A stretch of DNA of 33,148 nucleotides, taken from assembly GCA_017961015.1 (NCBI GenBank), contig JAGCYC010000097.1, positions 1 to 33,148 on the forward strand. Direction: 5' to 3'. The notes beneath the pieces are model-generated. The model did no database searches. It was not told the origin of the DNA and worked only from the letters and a program-made list of their open reading frames with translations. The DNA comes from Bacteroidales bacterium (GTDB lineage Bacteria; Bacteroidota; Bacteroidia; Bacteroidales; UBA932). Both the position numbers and the translations under genes were made by a program. Shown here one piece after another: positions 16,098 to 23,760 of this stretch (the first letter of the stretch is position 1; each line of letters begins with the position of its first letter).

Positions 16098-17033
16098 ATG
16101 CCGCGCACAGAGCGATACATACTGAACCCCGAGACCCTGATGGCCGAGCTCCGTGAGGAGCCGCGTCACCGGGGCTGGCTCATTGCCGGTATGCTGGCCA
16201 CGGCACTTGTAATGCTTCTGCTGTATATGTGGGTCACTGTGGGCGTACTTGGAAACGACCTTCCCAAGACCGCCATCCTGAAGCGGCAGAACGCCGACTG
16301 GAGCTCACGGATGGACAGGATGAGGGCCCAGATGGACCGCTCCGACGAGCTGCTCCAGATGCTGGAAGTGAGGGATGACCGCATATACCGCAGCGTCTAC
16401 GGCCTGGACGAGATTCCGCAGGCGGTAAGGCGCTCCGGCCTGGGCGACGACGGTTCCTCACTTGAGGGAACTTCCATAAAGGACGTGGCAATGCGCCTGG
16501 ACCAGCTGGAAAAGCGCGCCTACATCCAGTCCAAGTCCTTCGAAGACATAGCCTTGTTGCAGCGCACCGCCGGCGACCTGGCCGCCCACATCCCCGCCAT
16601 TCCGCCAATGAGCACGGCGCCGGGGACTTATCGGCTTTCCAGCCCCTTCGGCTTAAGGGCCGATCCCATCCTGGGCATAGGCAAGCGGCACACCGGAATG
16701 GACTTCGCCTGCCCCGTGGGTAATCCCATCTACGCTGCCGGCGACGGCGTGGTGGTGAAGGTGGCCCACGAACACAAGGGCTACGGCAACCACGTGGAAA
16801 TAGACCACGGCTTCGGCTACAAGACGCGCTACGCCCATATGTCCGACATTTACGTGAAAGAGGGCGACAGCATAAAGCGCGGCGATATGCTGGGCCTGAG
16901 CGGCCGCAGCGGAAGGGCCACAGGACCGCATCTCCACTACGAGGTGCATTACCGCAAAGAGTACGTGAACCCGGCCCTGTTTATGGATCTTGACATTCCT
17001 CCCGAGGAGTACGAAAACATAGTGAAGCGATGA
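16098..17033 (+). CDS. M23-family (LytM-type) membrane-anchored metallopeptidase (311 aa)
   Basis: The ATG at 16098 is chosen because the in-frame TTG at 16062 overlaps the promoter. A short cytoplasmic tail and one membrane segment (about 27-50) are followed by a helical, probably coiled-coil region (about 60-165) and a complete M23 domain (about 180-300). Zinc ligands His198 and Asp202 (HTGMD) and His280, with catalytic His247 (YAH) and His278 (PHLHYEV), are all present, so it should be an active endopeptidase cutting peptidoglycan cross-links in the periplasm. The next gene starts inside its stop codon (ATGA), indicating translational coupling to a related, partly degenerate partner. A role in cell-wall remodelling during growth or division is inferred from the family. 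Confidence 0.92.
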   Translation: MPRTERYILNPETLMAELREEPRHRGWLIAGMLATALVMLLLYMWVTVGVLGNDLPKTAILKRQNADWSSRMDRMRAQMDRSDELLQMLEVRDDRIYRSVYGLDEIPQAVRRSGLGDDGSSLEGTSIKDVAMRLDQLEKRAYIQSKSFEDIALLQRTAGDLAAHIPAIPPMSTAPGTYRLSSPFGLRADPILGIGKRHTGMDFACPVGNPIYAAGDGVVVKVAHEHKGYGNHVEIDHGFGYKTRYAHMSDIYVKEGDSIKRGDMLGLSGRSGRATGPHLHYEVHYRKEYVNPALFMDLDIPPEEYENIVKR

Positions 17034-17938
17034 AGAAGGAAAGTAAGACCAGACGTTTTGTCGGGGCGGCCGTGCGCTTTATGATTGCCTCCGTTTCGAT
17101 GGCGATAGTGCTGTACCTGCTCTTCGCCCTCGTTTTCTCCACCCGCGAAGAGAAGGCCCTGCAGAGGGAGAACCGCCTGTACCGTTCCACCTACAGCAGG
17201 CTTTCCAGGCAGGAAAAACTCATTGCCGATGCCGTAAAAGGCCTCCAGGAGCAGGACAACGCCATTTATACCGAACTCTTCCGGACCCACGCCCCCTCGC
17301 CCGGCGACCTGAGCGCCGCCGACCTTATCGCCGACAGTGACACCCTATCGGAAAGCTTCTACCTGAATTCCACCGCCGACGCCTCCGAGCGCCTGATGAA
17401 AATGGCCTCCAGCGTGGACGCGAATTTTGCCGATATCTTCAGCCGCATAGCCCAGCATCCGGATTCCCTGCCGCCCCTCAGCCTGCCCCTTAAGGATATG
17501 TCCTACGTTCAGACAGGAGCCTCGGTGGGAGTGAAGCAGCATCCGGTTCACAAGCTGGGCCTGCAGCACGACGGACTGGATCTCATAGCCCCCCAGGGCT
17601 CACCCGTGTATGCGGCCGCCTCGGGTACGGTTTCGAACGTCACCCATTCCCGCAAGGGACTTGGCAACGTAGTGGTGATAGACCACGGAAACGGTTATGA
17701 ATCAAAATATTGCCTCCTTGCCGATGTCCTTGTGACAAAAGGCCGGAACGTAAAGAAAGGCCAGCAGATAGGCACCGTGGGAATAACTATGCAGGCACCG
17801 GCGCCGCACCTCCACTACGAGGTCCTGTTCAAAGGCAAGACCTGCGACCCGGTACACTACCTGGGCGCTTCGGTTAATCCCGAAGACTATTCCAGAATGC
17901 TGTATATGTCGGTAAGGACGGCCCAGTCGCTGGACTAG
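17030..17938 (+). CDS. M23-family peptidase-like protein lacking one catalytic His (302 aa)
   Basis: The architecture matches the preceding gene: a cytoplasmic tail, one membrane segment (about 14-36), a helical region with probable coiled coil (38-145) and an M23 domain (about 165-280). Zinc ligands His180, Asp184 (HDGLD) and His262, and His260, are kept. The YAH motif is replaced by YCLL (227-230), putting Leu229 where family members have the catalytic His. It may therefore be weak or inactive and act as a regulatory partner, as LytM factors such as EnvC and NlpD do. It overlaps the upstream peptidase by 4 nt and its stop overlaps the convergent smpB stop in a shared CTAG. Confidence 0.88.
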   Translation: MKKESKTRRFVGAAVRFMIASVSMAIVLYLLFALVFSTREEKALQRENRLYRSTYSRLSRQEKLIADAVKGLQEQDNAIYTELFRTHAPSPGDLSAADLIADSDTLSESFYLNSTADASERLMKMASSVDANFADIFSRIAQHPDSLPPLSLPLKDMSYVQTGASVGVKQHPVHKLGLQHDGLDLIAPQGSPVYAAASGTVSNVTHSRKGLGNVVVIDHGNGYESKYCLLADVLVTKGRNVKKGQQIGTVGITMQAPAPHLHYEVLFKGKTCDPVHYLGASVNPEDYSRMLYMSVRTAQSLD

Positions 17939-18390
17939 TAGTCTCCGCGGTCCATCTCGCGGCGCACATCCCTCTCCTTGATACTCTGACGCTTGTCGTA
18001 CTCCTTCTTACCCTTTGCAAGGGCTATCAGGAGCTTGGCGTAGCCGTTATCGGCAATGAAGAGGCGTACGGCGATGATAGTGAGACCTTTGAGTTTGTCC
18101 TGGGCGTGAAGGTGATTGAGCTCCTTGCGGTTGAGCAGCAGGCGACGGTCCCTTGCGGGTTCGTGCTGTCCCCAGCTGCCCCAGTGATAGGCAGCAATGT
18201 TCATCCCGCGCACGAAGAGCTGATTGCCGGAGAAATAGCAGTAGGCATCCTGGAGCGAAGCCTTGCCGGCGCGGATGGACTTGATTTCGGTGCCCACCAG
18301 CTGGATGCCGGCCACGTAAGTCTCCAGGAACTCGTAGTCGAACGAGGCCCTGCGGTTGTTGATCTGTATCTTACTCCTGGCTTTGGGCAT
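17935..18390 (-). CDS. smpB: SsrA-binding protein SmpB (151 aa)
   Basis: SmpB binds tmRNA and delivers it to ribosomes stalled without a stop codon (trans-translation). The sequence carries the family hallmarks: INNRRASFDYEFLETY at the N-terminus, GIQLVGTEIKSIRAGKASL, the GMNIAAY and PARDRRLLL segments, and the basic C-terminal tail (KGKKEYDKRQSIKERDVRRE) that enters the decoding centre. Length is normal. It starts 4 nt after the metK stop, so it should be the second gene of the metK transcript and, by inference, also subject to the upstream SAM riboswitch. The tmRNA gene is not in the window. Confidence 0.97.
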   Translation of the reverse strand: MPKARSKIQINNRRASFDYEFLETYVAGIQLVGTEIKSIRAGKASLQDAYCYFSGNQLFVRGMNIAAYHWGSWGQHEPARDRRLLLNRKELNHLHAQDKLKGLTIIAVRLFIADNGYAKLLIALAKGKKEYDKRQSIKERDVRREMDRGDY

Positions 18391-18394
18391 AAGT

Positions 18395-19696
18395 CTAAAG
18401 CTTGAAAGCCTTCCTGACGGCCGGAACGCTGTCCAGGAGTTCCCAGCCGAAGAACTGCACTATGCGCTCCTTACCCTGGACCTTTACGGTGCGGGTGAAG
18501 GGTTTGCGGCCCATATGCCCATAGGCGGCCGTAGGTGCGTAGATGGGATTCTTGAGCTGGAATTTGTCAATTATGGCCGATGGACGGAGATCGAAGATTC
18601 CCGGCAGTGCGGCGGCTATCTCGCTGTCGCTCAGTCCCTTGGCGGCGGTGCCGTAGGTATCTACGAAAACGCTGACGGGCTGGGCGACGCCGATGGCATA
18701 GGAAAGCTGTACCAGGCATTCGGAAGCCACGCCGGCAGCCACCAGGTTCTTGGCGATGTAGCGGGCTGCATAGGCCGCGCTGCGGTCCACCTTTGAGGGA
18801 TCCTTGCCGGAGAAGGCTCCGCCGCCGTGGGCTCCCTTGCCGCCGTAAGTGTCCACGATGATCTTACGGCCGGTAAGACCGGTGTCCCCGTGGGGACCGC
18901 CGATGACAAACTTTCCGGTAGGATTCACGTGAAGCACGAAACCGTGCACGAGGCTTGCGGTTTCCTCGGGCAGGACGGCCTTGAGGCGGGGAATCACGAT
19001 GGTCTCCACGTCGTGGCGGATCTTGCCCTGCATAGCCTGGTCCACGGCCGACTGGCCGTATTCGGCCACGGCATCGGCATAGCTCATATGGCCGAGGCTG
19101 TCGGGGACGAATTCATCGTGCTGGGTGCTCAGAACTATGGTATGGACCTTTACGGGCTTATGGCTGTCGCCGTCGTATTCGATGGTGAACTGGCTCTTGG
19201 CATCCGGCCTCAGGTAGGGCATAAGCTCCAGGTGGTTGTGGCGGATATCGGCCAGTACCTCAAGCAGCTTGTTGCTCAGGTACAGGGGCAGGGGCATATA
19301 ATCCTCGGTGTCGCGGCAGGCATAGCCGAACATCATTCCCTGGTCGCCGGCACCCTGCTCGCCGCCGTCGGTGCGGTCCACGCCGCGGTTTATGTCCGGG
19401 CTCTGCTCGTGGAGGGCGCTAAGGACGCCGCAGCTGGAGGCATCGAACATATACTCGGCCTTGGTGTAGCCTATGCGGCGGATGGTCTCGCGCACGGTGG
19501 CCTGGATGTCCACATAGGCCTCGGATTTTACCTCTCCCATCACCACCACCATACCGGTGGAGCAGAAGGTCTCACACGCTACCTTGGACTCAGGATCCTG
19601 GCTCAGGAACTGGTCCAGGATGGCGTCGCTTATCTGATCGGCCACTTTGTCGGGATGTCCCTCCGACACAGACTCGGATGTAAACAAATAGTTCAT
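18395..19696 (-). CDS. metK: S-adenosylmethionine synthase MetK (433 aa)
   Basis: The enzyme makes S-adenosylmethionine from methionine and ATP. I choose the ATG at 19696: it gives the classical N-terminus ([17 protein letters not shown], with GHPDK at 13-17), while the upstream in-frame ATG at 19750 would place the terminator hairpin inside the coding region. Other motifs are [13 protein letters not shown] and [19 protein letters not shown]. The length of about 430 is usual in Bacteroidetes and longer than in E. coli. The leader contains a SAM-II aptamer and an intrinsic terminator, so product feedback on transcription is expected. smpB follows after 4 nt. Confidence 0.97.
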   Translation of the reverse strand: MNYLFTSESVSEGHPDKVADQISDAILDQFLSQDPESKVACETFCSTGMVVVMGEVKSEAYVDIQATVRETIRRIGYTKAEYMFDASSCGVLSALHEQSPDINRGVDRTDGGEQGAGDQGMMFGYACRDTEDYMPLPLYLSNKLLEVLADIRHNHLELMPYLRPDAKSQFTIEYDGDSHKPVKVHTIVLSTQHDEFVPDSLGHMSYADAVAEYGQSAVDQAMQGKIRHDVETIVIPRLKAVLPEETASLVHGFVLHVNPTGKFVIGGPHGDTGLTGRKIIVDTYGGKGAHGGGAFSGKDPSKVDRSAAYAARYIAKNLVAAGVASECLVQLSYAIGVAQPVSVFVDTYGTAAKGLSDSEIAAALPGIFDLRPSAIIDKFQLKNPIYAPTAAYGHMGRKPFTRTVKVQGKERIVQFFGWELLDSVPAVRKAFKL

Positions 19697-19710
19697 ACAG
19701 TTCTGGATAT

Positions 19711-19732
19711 AAAAAAAGCACCCCCGGGATGC
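19711..19732 (-). terminator. Intrinsic terminator in the metK leader (riboswitch expression platform)
   Basis: On the minus strand GCATCC, a 3-nt loop and GGGTGC form a hairpin followed directly by seven T residues. It lies about 14 nt before the metK ATG and downstream of the SAM-II aptamer, so it would stop transcription before metK. Its 5' arm contains CATCC, complementary to GGATG in the 5' strand of the aptamer stem. Confidence 0.85.
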
Positions 19733-19761
19733 GGATGTGCCAAGATACATTGCGTTATGTA

Positions 19762-19810
19762 TTTTAGCATTTTTTAACGTGGTTGCAAGCAGTCAAATCT
19801 TTCCACATCC
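19762..19810 (-). ncRNA. SAM-II riboswitch aptamer upstream of metK
   Basis: Minus-strand RNA shows the conserved order of the SAM-II (metA motif) aptamer. The 5' strand of stem P1 is ATGTGG (19808-19803), followed by AAAGATTT, a short variable loop, TTGCA (19788-19784) and the 3' strand of P1, CCACGT (19782-19777). An A-rich stretch then leads to the terminal GCTAAAA (19768-19762). The match to GAUUU...UUGCA...A-rich...GCUAAA is good at every conserved block. It lies between a consensus promoter and an intrinsic terminator in front of metK, the expected gene context for a SAM sensor. A separate 7-bp hairpin (19744-19763) overlaps the 3' end. The class is best known from Alphaproteobacteria. 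I did not model the pseudoknot pairing. Confidence 0.85.
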
Positions 19811-19821
19811 TTTTGGGACGG

Positions 19822-19853
19822 CAAAGGTAATACTATTTTTTCAAAAGGACAAT
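19822..19853 (-). promoter_or_regulatory. Bacteroidetes-type promoter for metK-smpB
   Basis: On the minus strand ATTG (19853-19850), 20 nt, then TACCTTTG (19829-19822). The -7 element is a full match and the -33 element has the core TTG. Transcription would start near 19816, a few bases before the SAM-II aptamer, leaving a leader of about 120 nt. Confidence 0.75.
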
Positions 19854-19868
19854 AGAGCGGCCCAAAAA

Positions 19869-20672
19869 TCAGGGACGCACCCAGTGGATGTGCACGCCGT
19901 CCCGTTCCATACCGCGGAACCAGGTCATCTGCCGCTTGGCGAACTGGTGTATGGCATTGCCGAGGAGCACCTTCATATCTTCATAGGACAACTGCCCCAG
20001 GACATACTGCGTAACGAACTTATATTCAAGGCCGTAATACATAAGGTCCTCTGCGGGGACAGTTTCCAGGAGACCCCTTATCTCCTCCACCATACCCTGT
20101 CCCAGACGCTCATCAAGGCGCCTGTCTATGCGCCTGACCCTTTCCTCGCGGCTTACCAGGGTGCCGATGAAAAACGGCCTTCGGGGCAGCTCGGAGGCCG
20201 GAACCCCGTTGTCCTTTTCGAAACGGTAGGCCCTGCAGGCGGCCTCGATGTACAGGCCCGAACCGCCGCAGAGTATGGGCACGGCGCCCATCGCACGCAC
20301 GGCGGCCCATTCACGGGCAAAATCGGCCTGATACTGGTAGATATTGTATTTAGCTCCGGCAGGGACTATATCTATGAGATGGTAGGGAATTTCGCCGTAT
20401 TCGCAGAGGTCCTTCCCCGTGCCGATGTCCATACCGCGGTACACCTGGCGGGAATCGGCCGAAAGGATGTGCGCGGGGGCAAGCAGCCTGGCAAGATTTA
20501 CCGCATAGCGCGTTTTCCCTGAAGCGGTGGGGCCGATGACGCACACCAGGTCCACCTCTCCCCTGCCGACAGCCGCACGCAGGGCCTCCACGTCCAGCTC
20601 CTCGGCCTCGGGGAGGGCTGCCATCGGAGGGACGCCGGGGCGGTCCGGGAGAAGTACGCTGGGATTGGGCAT
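19869..20672 (-). CDS. miaA: Short tRNA dimethylallyltransferase (MiaA-type, 267 aa)
   Basis: MiaA adds a dimethylallyl group to A37 of tRNAs reading UNN codons. The P-loop GPTASGKT (47-54), DSRQVYRGMDIGTGK (73-87), GGSGLYIEA and the C-terminal AKRQMTWFRG motif are present. Two things are unusual. About 40 residues precede the P-loop, where most homologues have fewer than 10 (Met17 or a later start is possible). The segment after GGSGLY runs straight into FFIGTLVSREERVRRID, lacking most of the helical insertion seen in E. coli MiaA. It may be one of the shorter Bacteroidetes MiaA paralogues. It starts 1 nt after the thiN stop, as last gene of the alaS operon, and no terminator is seen before the metK promoter. 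Confidence 0.8.
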   Translation of the reverse strand: MPNPSVLLPDRPGVPPMAALPEAEELDVEALRAAVGRGEVDLVCVIGPTASGKTRYAVNLARLLAPAHILSADSRQVYRGMDIGTGKDLCEYGEIPYHLIDIVPAGAKYNIYQYQADFAREWAAVRAMGAVPILCGGSGLYIEAACRAYRFEKDNGVPASELPRRPFFIGTLVSREERVRRIDRRLDERLGQGMVEEIRGLLETVPAEDLMYYGLEYKFVTQYVLGQLSYEDMKVLLGNAIHQFAKRQMTWFRGMERDGVHIHWVRP

Positions 20673-20673
20673 A

Positions 20674-21315
20674 TCAGTCTATCATTACCAGGACGGGCGC
20701 CGGATGGGAAAGCGTGAGCCTGACCACCGGCTGCGTGCTGCGGTTAAGGCTGGCCTTCCACCAGGCGTCGAAAACCACCTCGTCGGTGGGCCACTCAAGC
20801 CCCTCGGAATGGAGCCTGAGGCTGTTGTCGGCGCTGAAAAGGGAGACCCTCCGGCCCTCGCCCAGATGCAGTTCGCAGCTGTCGGAAACGGCGAAAGCCG
20901 TCCCGTAATCGGAGACCATCTGGATACGCAGCTCCTGCGGAAACATACGGGTATACTCCATCAGCAGGCCAAGATTTCCCACCGTGTGGTCTTCCCTCTC
21001 TCCGGTGGCGCCAAGGATATCTATCTGGTCGCAGTCGGGGAAATGCTCCAGGACAAAGCGCATTGCCTTTGTAAGGTCGTTGTAGTCCTGCTCGGCAACG
21101 GGAAAGACAAGACTGGCGTACTTTTCCCTAAGCTCCTGCGGAAGGGAATCCATATCCCCCACCACGGCGTCGGGAAGGCGGCCGGAAGGATTGTGTTCCA
21201 GGTATTTGGCAAAGGCTCCGTCGCAGCATACCAGGCGCGGGGCGCTGGACAGAAGGTACAGCGGATAGGCTTCGGTGGGATAGGCCCCGTCGCAGAGGAT
21301 TACCGCGCGGCTCAT
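20674..21315 (-). CDS. thiN: Thiamine pyrophosphokinase (213 aa)
   Basis: The enzyme transfers pyrophosphate from ATP to thiamine, making the cofactor thiamine diphosphate. The family motifs are visible: CDGA (31-34), GDMDS (53-57, metal-binding acidic residues), DYNDLTKA (77-84) and GATGEREDHTVGN (102-114). Length is typical. The start ATG overlaps the stop of the LptG-Fmt fusion gene by 4 nt, indicating translational coupling, and miaA follows after 1 nt. The grouping with alaS, fmt and miaA looks like a housekeeping operon and not a thiamine-regulated unit; no TPP riboswitch is seen. Confidence 0.93.
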   Translation of the reverse strand: MSRAVILCDGAYPTEAYPLYLLSSAPRLVCCDGAFAKYLEHNPSGRLPDAVVGDMDSLPQELREKYASLVFPVAEQDYNDLTKAMRFVLEHFPDCDQIDILGATGEREDHTVGNLGLLMEYTRMFPQELRIQMVSDYGTAFAVSDSCELHLGEGRRVSLFSADNSLRLHSEGLEWPTDEVVFDAWWKASLNRSTQPVVRLTLSHPAPVLVMID

Positions 21316-23759
21316 TCTTCCACGGGTTTGGCCTTTTCCATCTCCTGGCGGGAAGTGCCTTCGGTGGTACGGTAGGAAGCGGGATCGCGGAAGCCCAGAA
21401 GGAAGCTCTTCACGTCCATCCTCTTCTTACCGGCAAGCTGCAGGTCGGTGATGGCAAGGGCGCCGTCTTCGGTGGCAATGGCAAAGTAGGTCTTGCCGTC
21501 GGACAGGACGGTTCCGGGATCGGCCTTGGGAAGGTCGAAGCGCTGCTCGCCGAAGAAAACCTTGAGCATCTGGGGATTGCCGTCCTCCCCTACCAGTTCG
21601 GTGAAGGCGCAGGGATAGGGTGACAGGCCTCGGACCAGGTTGTAGACGTGTTTGGTGGTATCCCTCCAGTCTATGTGCTGAAGCTCGCGGGAGAGCTTGG
21701 GAGCAGGCTTGAGGAGCTCCGAACCCTGGATGAAGCTGCGCTGGACCCTGAGTTCCACATTGTGCTGGATGAGGCCCTCCACGGTCTGGACCACCAGGTC
21801 GGCGCCGAGGGTCATAAGCTTGTCGTGCAGGTCGCCGGCGGTGTCGGTGGGTTCTACCCGGCACTCGCTGCGGAGGATTATGCCGCCGGTGTCTATGTTC
21901 TTGTCTATCATAAAGGTAGTGACGCCGGAGATGTTCTCCCCGTTGATCACGGCCCAGTTGATGGGAGCGGCTCCGCGGTACTGCGGCAGCAGGGCTGCGT
22001 GCAGGTTGAAGGTTCCCATACGGGGCATAGTGAACACCACTTCAGGAAGCATCCGGAAGCCCACCACCACGAAGAGATCGGCCTTCAGGGCGGCCAGTTC
22101 TTCCAGGAAGGCGGGATCCTTGAGCTTCTCGGGCTGCAGCACCGGGATTCCGGCGGCCACGGCATACTGTTTCACGGCCGATTCGCTCAGCTTGAGCCCG
22201 CGTCCGGAAGGCTTGTCCACGGCTGTTACCACGCCAACCACCTTGTATCCGCCCTTGATGAGGGCATCGAGGGGTGCCACCGCGAATTCCGGGGTACCCA
22301 TATAAACTATTCTTGTCTGTCGGAACATACGAATCACTTTGCTCTTGAATTTACGCAACGCCGCCTTTATCAGGTCCATATTCACCGGAGCCGCATCCTT
22401 TATGGCCGATGCCGTGAGCACCGCCCCTATGGGCGCCAGCACGAAGGCCGATATGAACTTGCCCACGAAGGCCGTCGTAGCACCGTTGGAGGCCAGCCTC
22501 TCGCCCGTGATGTCAACCACCCAGTAGAGGACGAAGAACAGGAGCGAAACAATGGCCGGGGTGCCCAGGCCGCCCTTTTTGAGGATGGCGCCGATGGGCG
22601 CGCCGATGAAGAAAAGCAGCAGGCAGGCCAGCGCCTGGGCGTACTTTTTCCATATTTCCACGTCGGTGCGGTATACCAGATGGACGTAGCCGTAGGTATC
22701 CATACTCTGGCCGCTCACAAGGGTCTGGAGCTGGCGCGAGCTGGTGGCGGCGCTTTCATAGGCACGGCGCTCCTCGGAGAGCGAGCGCCAGGGATAATCG
22801 GCCCTGGGAAGGTCCATCAGACGGTCCTTCTTCTCCTTCCAGCTGCTGTCCAGCTGGTAGCGGAAATTCAGGCCTGCACTGTGCAGGAATTCGTCCACGT
22901 GACGGTGTATGTCTTCGTCCACCAGGCCGGAAAGGGAATCGCGGCCGTGCTGGAGCTGCTTGAGGTTCATTGATTTCACCTGCTCGCCGTAACGGGCCGA
23001 ATCGGAGTGGTGGAAGGCGTAGTTTTCAAGCGGAATCACCAGTTCCTGGCGGCGGAAGCGCACCCGCTGCAGGGCCAGGGTGGTGTCCCGGTAGCGGCGC
23101 TTGTTGTCCTCGCTGTAATTGGTGCCGTCGTAAAGCTGGAAGGTAAGGTAGTCCTTTGCCTTGGACATACGGATCATACCGCTGTCGGCCACGGTGATTC
23201 GGGTGTTGCCCTTGCCTTCGGTATGGTCGTACACCTGGATGTTGTACATCATCCCGCTGGCTTTGTCGCGGCTCTCCACGCGAAGGATATAGCCCTCGAT
23301 GCCGTCATAGAAGGTGCCGGTGGGTATCTTGATCTCCGATTTTGTGCGGCCGATGTCGTCGCGCATCGTGAAGATCTGGTTGATGGAATAGGGCACCAGA
23401 CGGTCGCCGATGAAAAATGCGCCGATGCTTATGATCACGCTGGCCACTATCATCGGCATAAGTATGCGGGTGAGCGAAATGCCCGAGGCCTTGATGGCGG
23501 TGAGCTCGAACTGCTCGCCCATCTGGCCCAGGGTCATCATAGACGAGAGCAGGGTGGCAAGCGGCATCGCCAGGGGCAGCACCTGGCAGCTTCCCCACAT
23601 AAGGAACTCCAGGATTACCTTGAACTCCAGGCCCTTGCCCACGAGTTCGTCGATGTACAGCCAGAGGAACTGCAGGACCAGTATGAATATGACAATCCCC
23701 AGGATCGCGAAAAACGGTCCTATGAAGGATTTCAGGATAAACCGGTCCAGTCGTTTCAT
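21312..23759 (-). CDS. lptG-fmt: Fusion of LptG/LptF-like permease and methionyl-tRNA formyltransferase (815 aa)
   Basis: Residues 1-460 form a YjgP/YjgQ (LptF/LptG) permease: three N-terminal membrane segments (about 13-37, 49-77, 98-118), a large periplasmic domain (about 120-368) and three C-terminal segments (about 373-394, 399-417, 430-452). Such proteins help extract lipopolysaccharide from the inner membrane with LptB. Without a stop, the frame continues through a basic linker (461-477) into a full-length Fmt (478-815), with VYMGTPEFAV (485-494), catalytic Asn585 and His587 (NLHAALLPQYRG) and Asp623 (IDTGG); it formylates initiator Met-tRNA. Internal ATGs at 22379 (Met461) and 22328 (Met478) could give separate Fmt, but permease translation has no stop before Fmt. 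It begins 1 nt after the alaS stop. A lost stop codon through assembly error is the main alternative. Confidence 0.88.
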   Translation of the reverse strand: MKRLDRFILKSFIGPFFAILGIVIFILVLQFLWLYIDELVGKGLEFKVILEFLMWGSCQVLPLAMPLATLLSSMMTLGQMGEQFELTAIKASGISLTRILMPMIVASVIISIGAFFIGDRLVPYSINQIFTMRDDIGRTKSEIKIPTGTFYDGIEGYILRVESRDKASGMMYNIQVYDHTEGKGNTRITVADSGMIRMSKAKDYLTFQLYDGTNYSEDNKRRYRDTTLALQRVRFRRQELVIPLENYAFHHSDSARYGEQVKSMNLKQLQHGRDSLSGLVDEDIHRHVDEFLHSAGLNFRYQLDSSWKEKKDRLMDLPRADYPWRSLSEERRAYESAATSSRQLQTLVSGQSMDTYGYVHLVYRTDVEIWKKYAQALACLLLFFIGAPIGAILKKGGLGTPAIVSLLFFVLYWVVDITGERLASNGATTAFVGKFISAFVLAPIGAVLTASAIKDAAPVNMDLIKAALRKFKSKVIRMFRQTRIVYMGTPEFAVAPLDALIKGGYKVVGVVTAVDKPSGRGLKLSESAVKQYAVAAGIPVLQPEKLKDPAFLEELAALKADLFVVVGFRMLPEVVFTMPRMGTFNLHAALLPQYRGAAPINWAVINGENISGVTTFMIDKNIDTGGIILRSECRVEPTDTAGDLHDKLMTLGADLVVQTVEGLIQHNVELRVQRSFIQGSELLKPAPKLSRELQHIDWRDTTKHVYNLVRGLSPYPCAFTELVGEDGNPQMLKVFFGEQRFDLPKADPGTVLSDGKTYFAIATEDGALAITDLQLAGKKRMDVKSFLLGFRDPASYRTTEGTSRQEMEKAKPVEE

Positions 23760-23760
23760 T

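Noticed and set aside
19697..19750. Upstream ATG for metK
   Set aside because: It would translate the riboswitch terminator hairpin and add 18 residues absent from MetK proteins.
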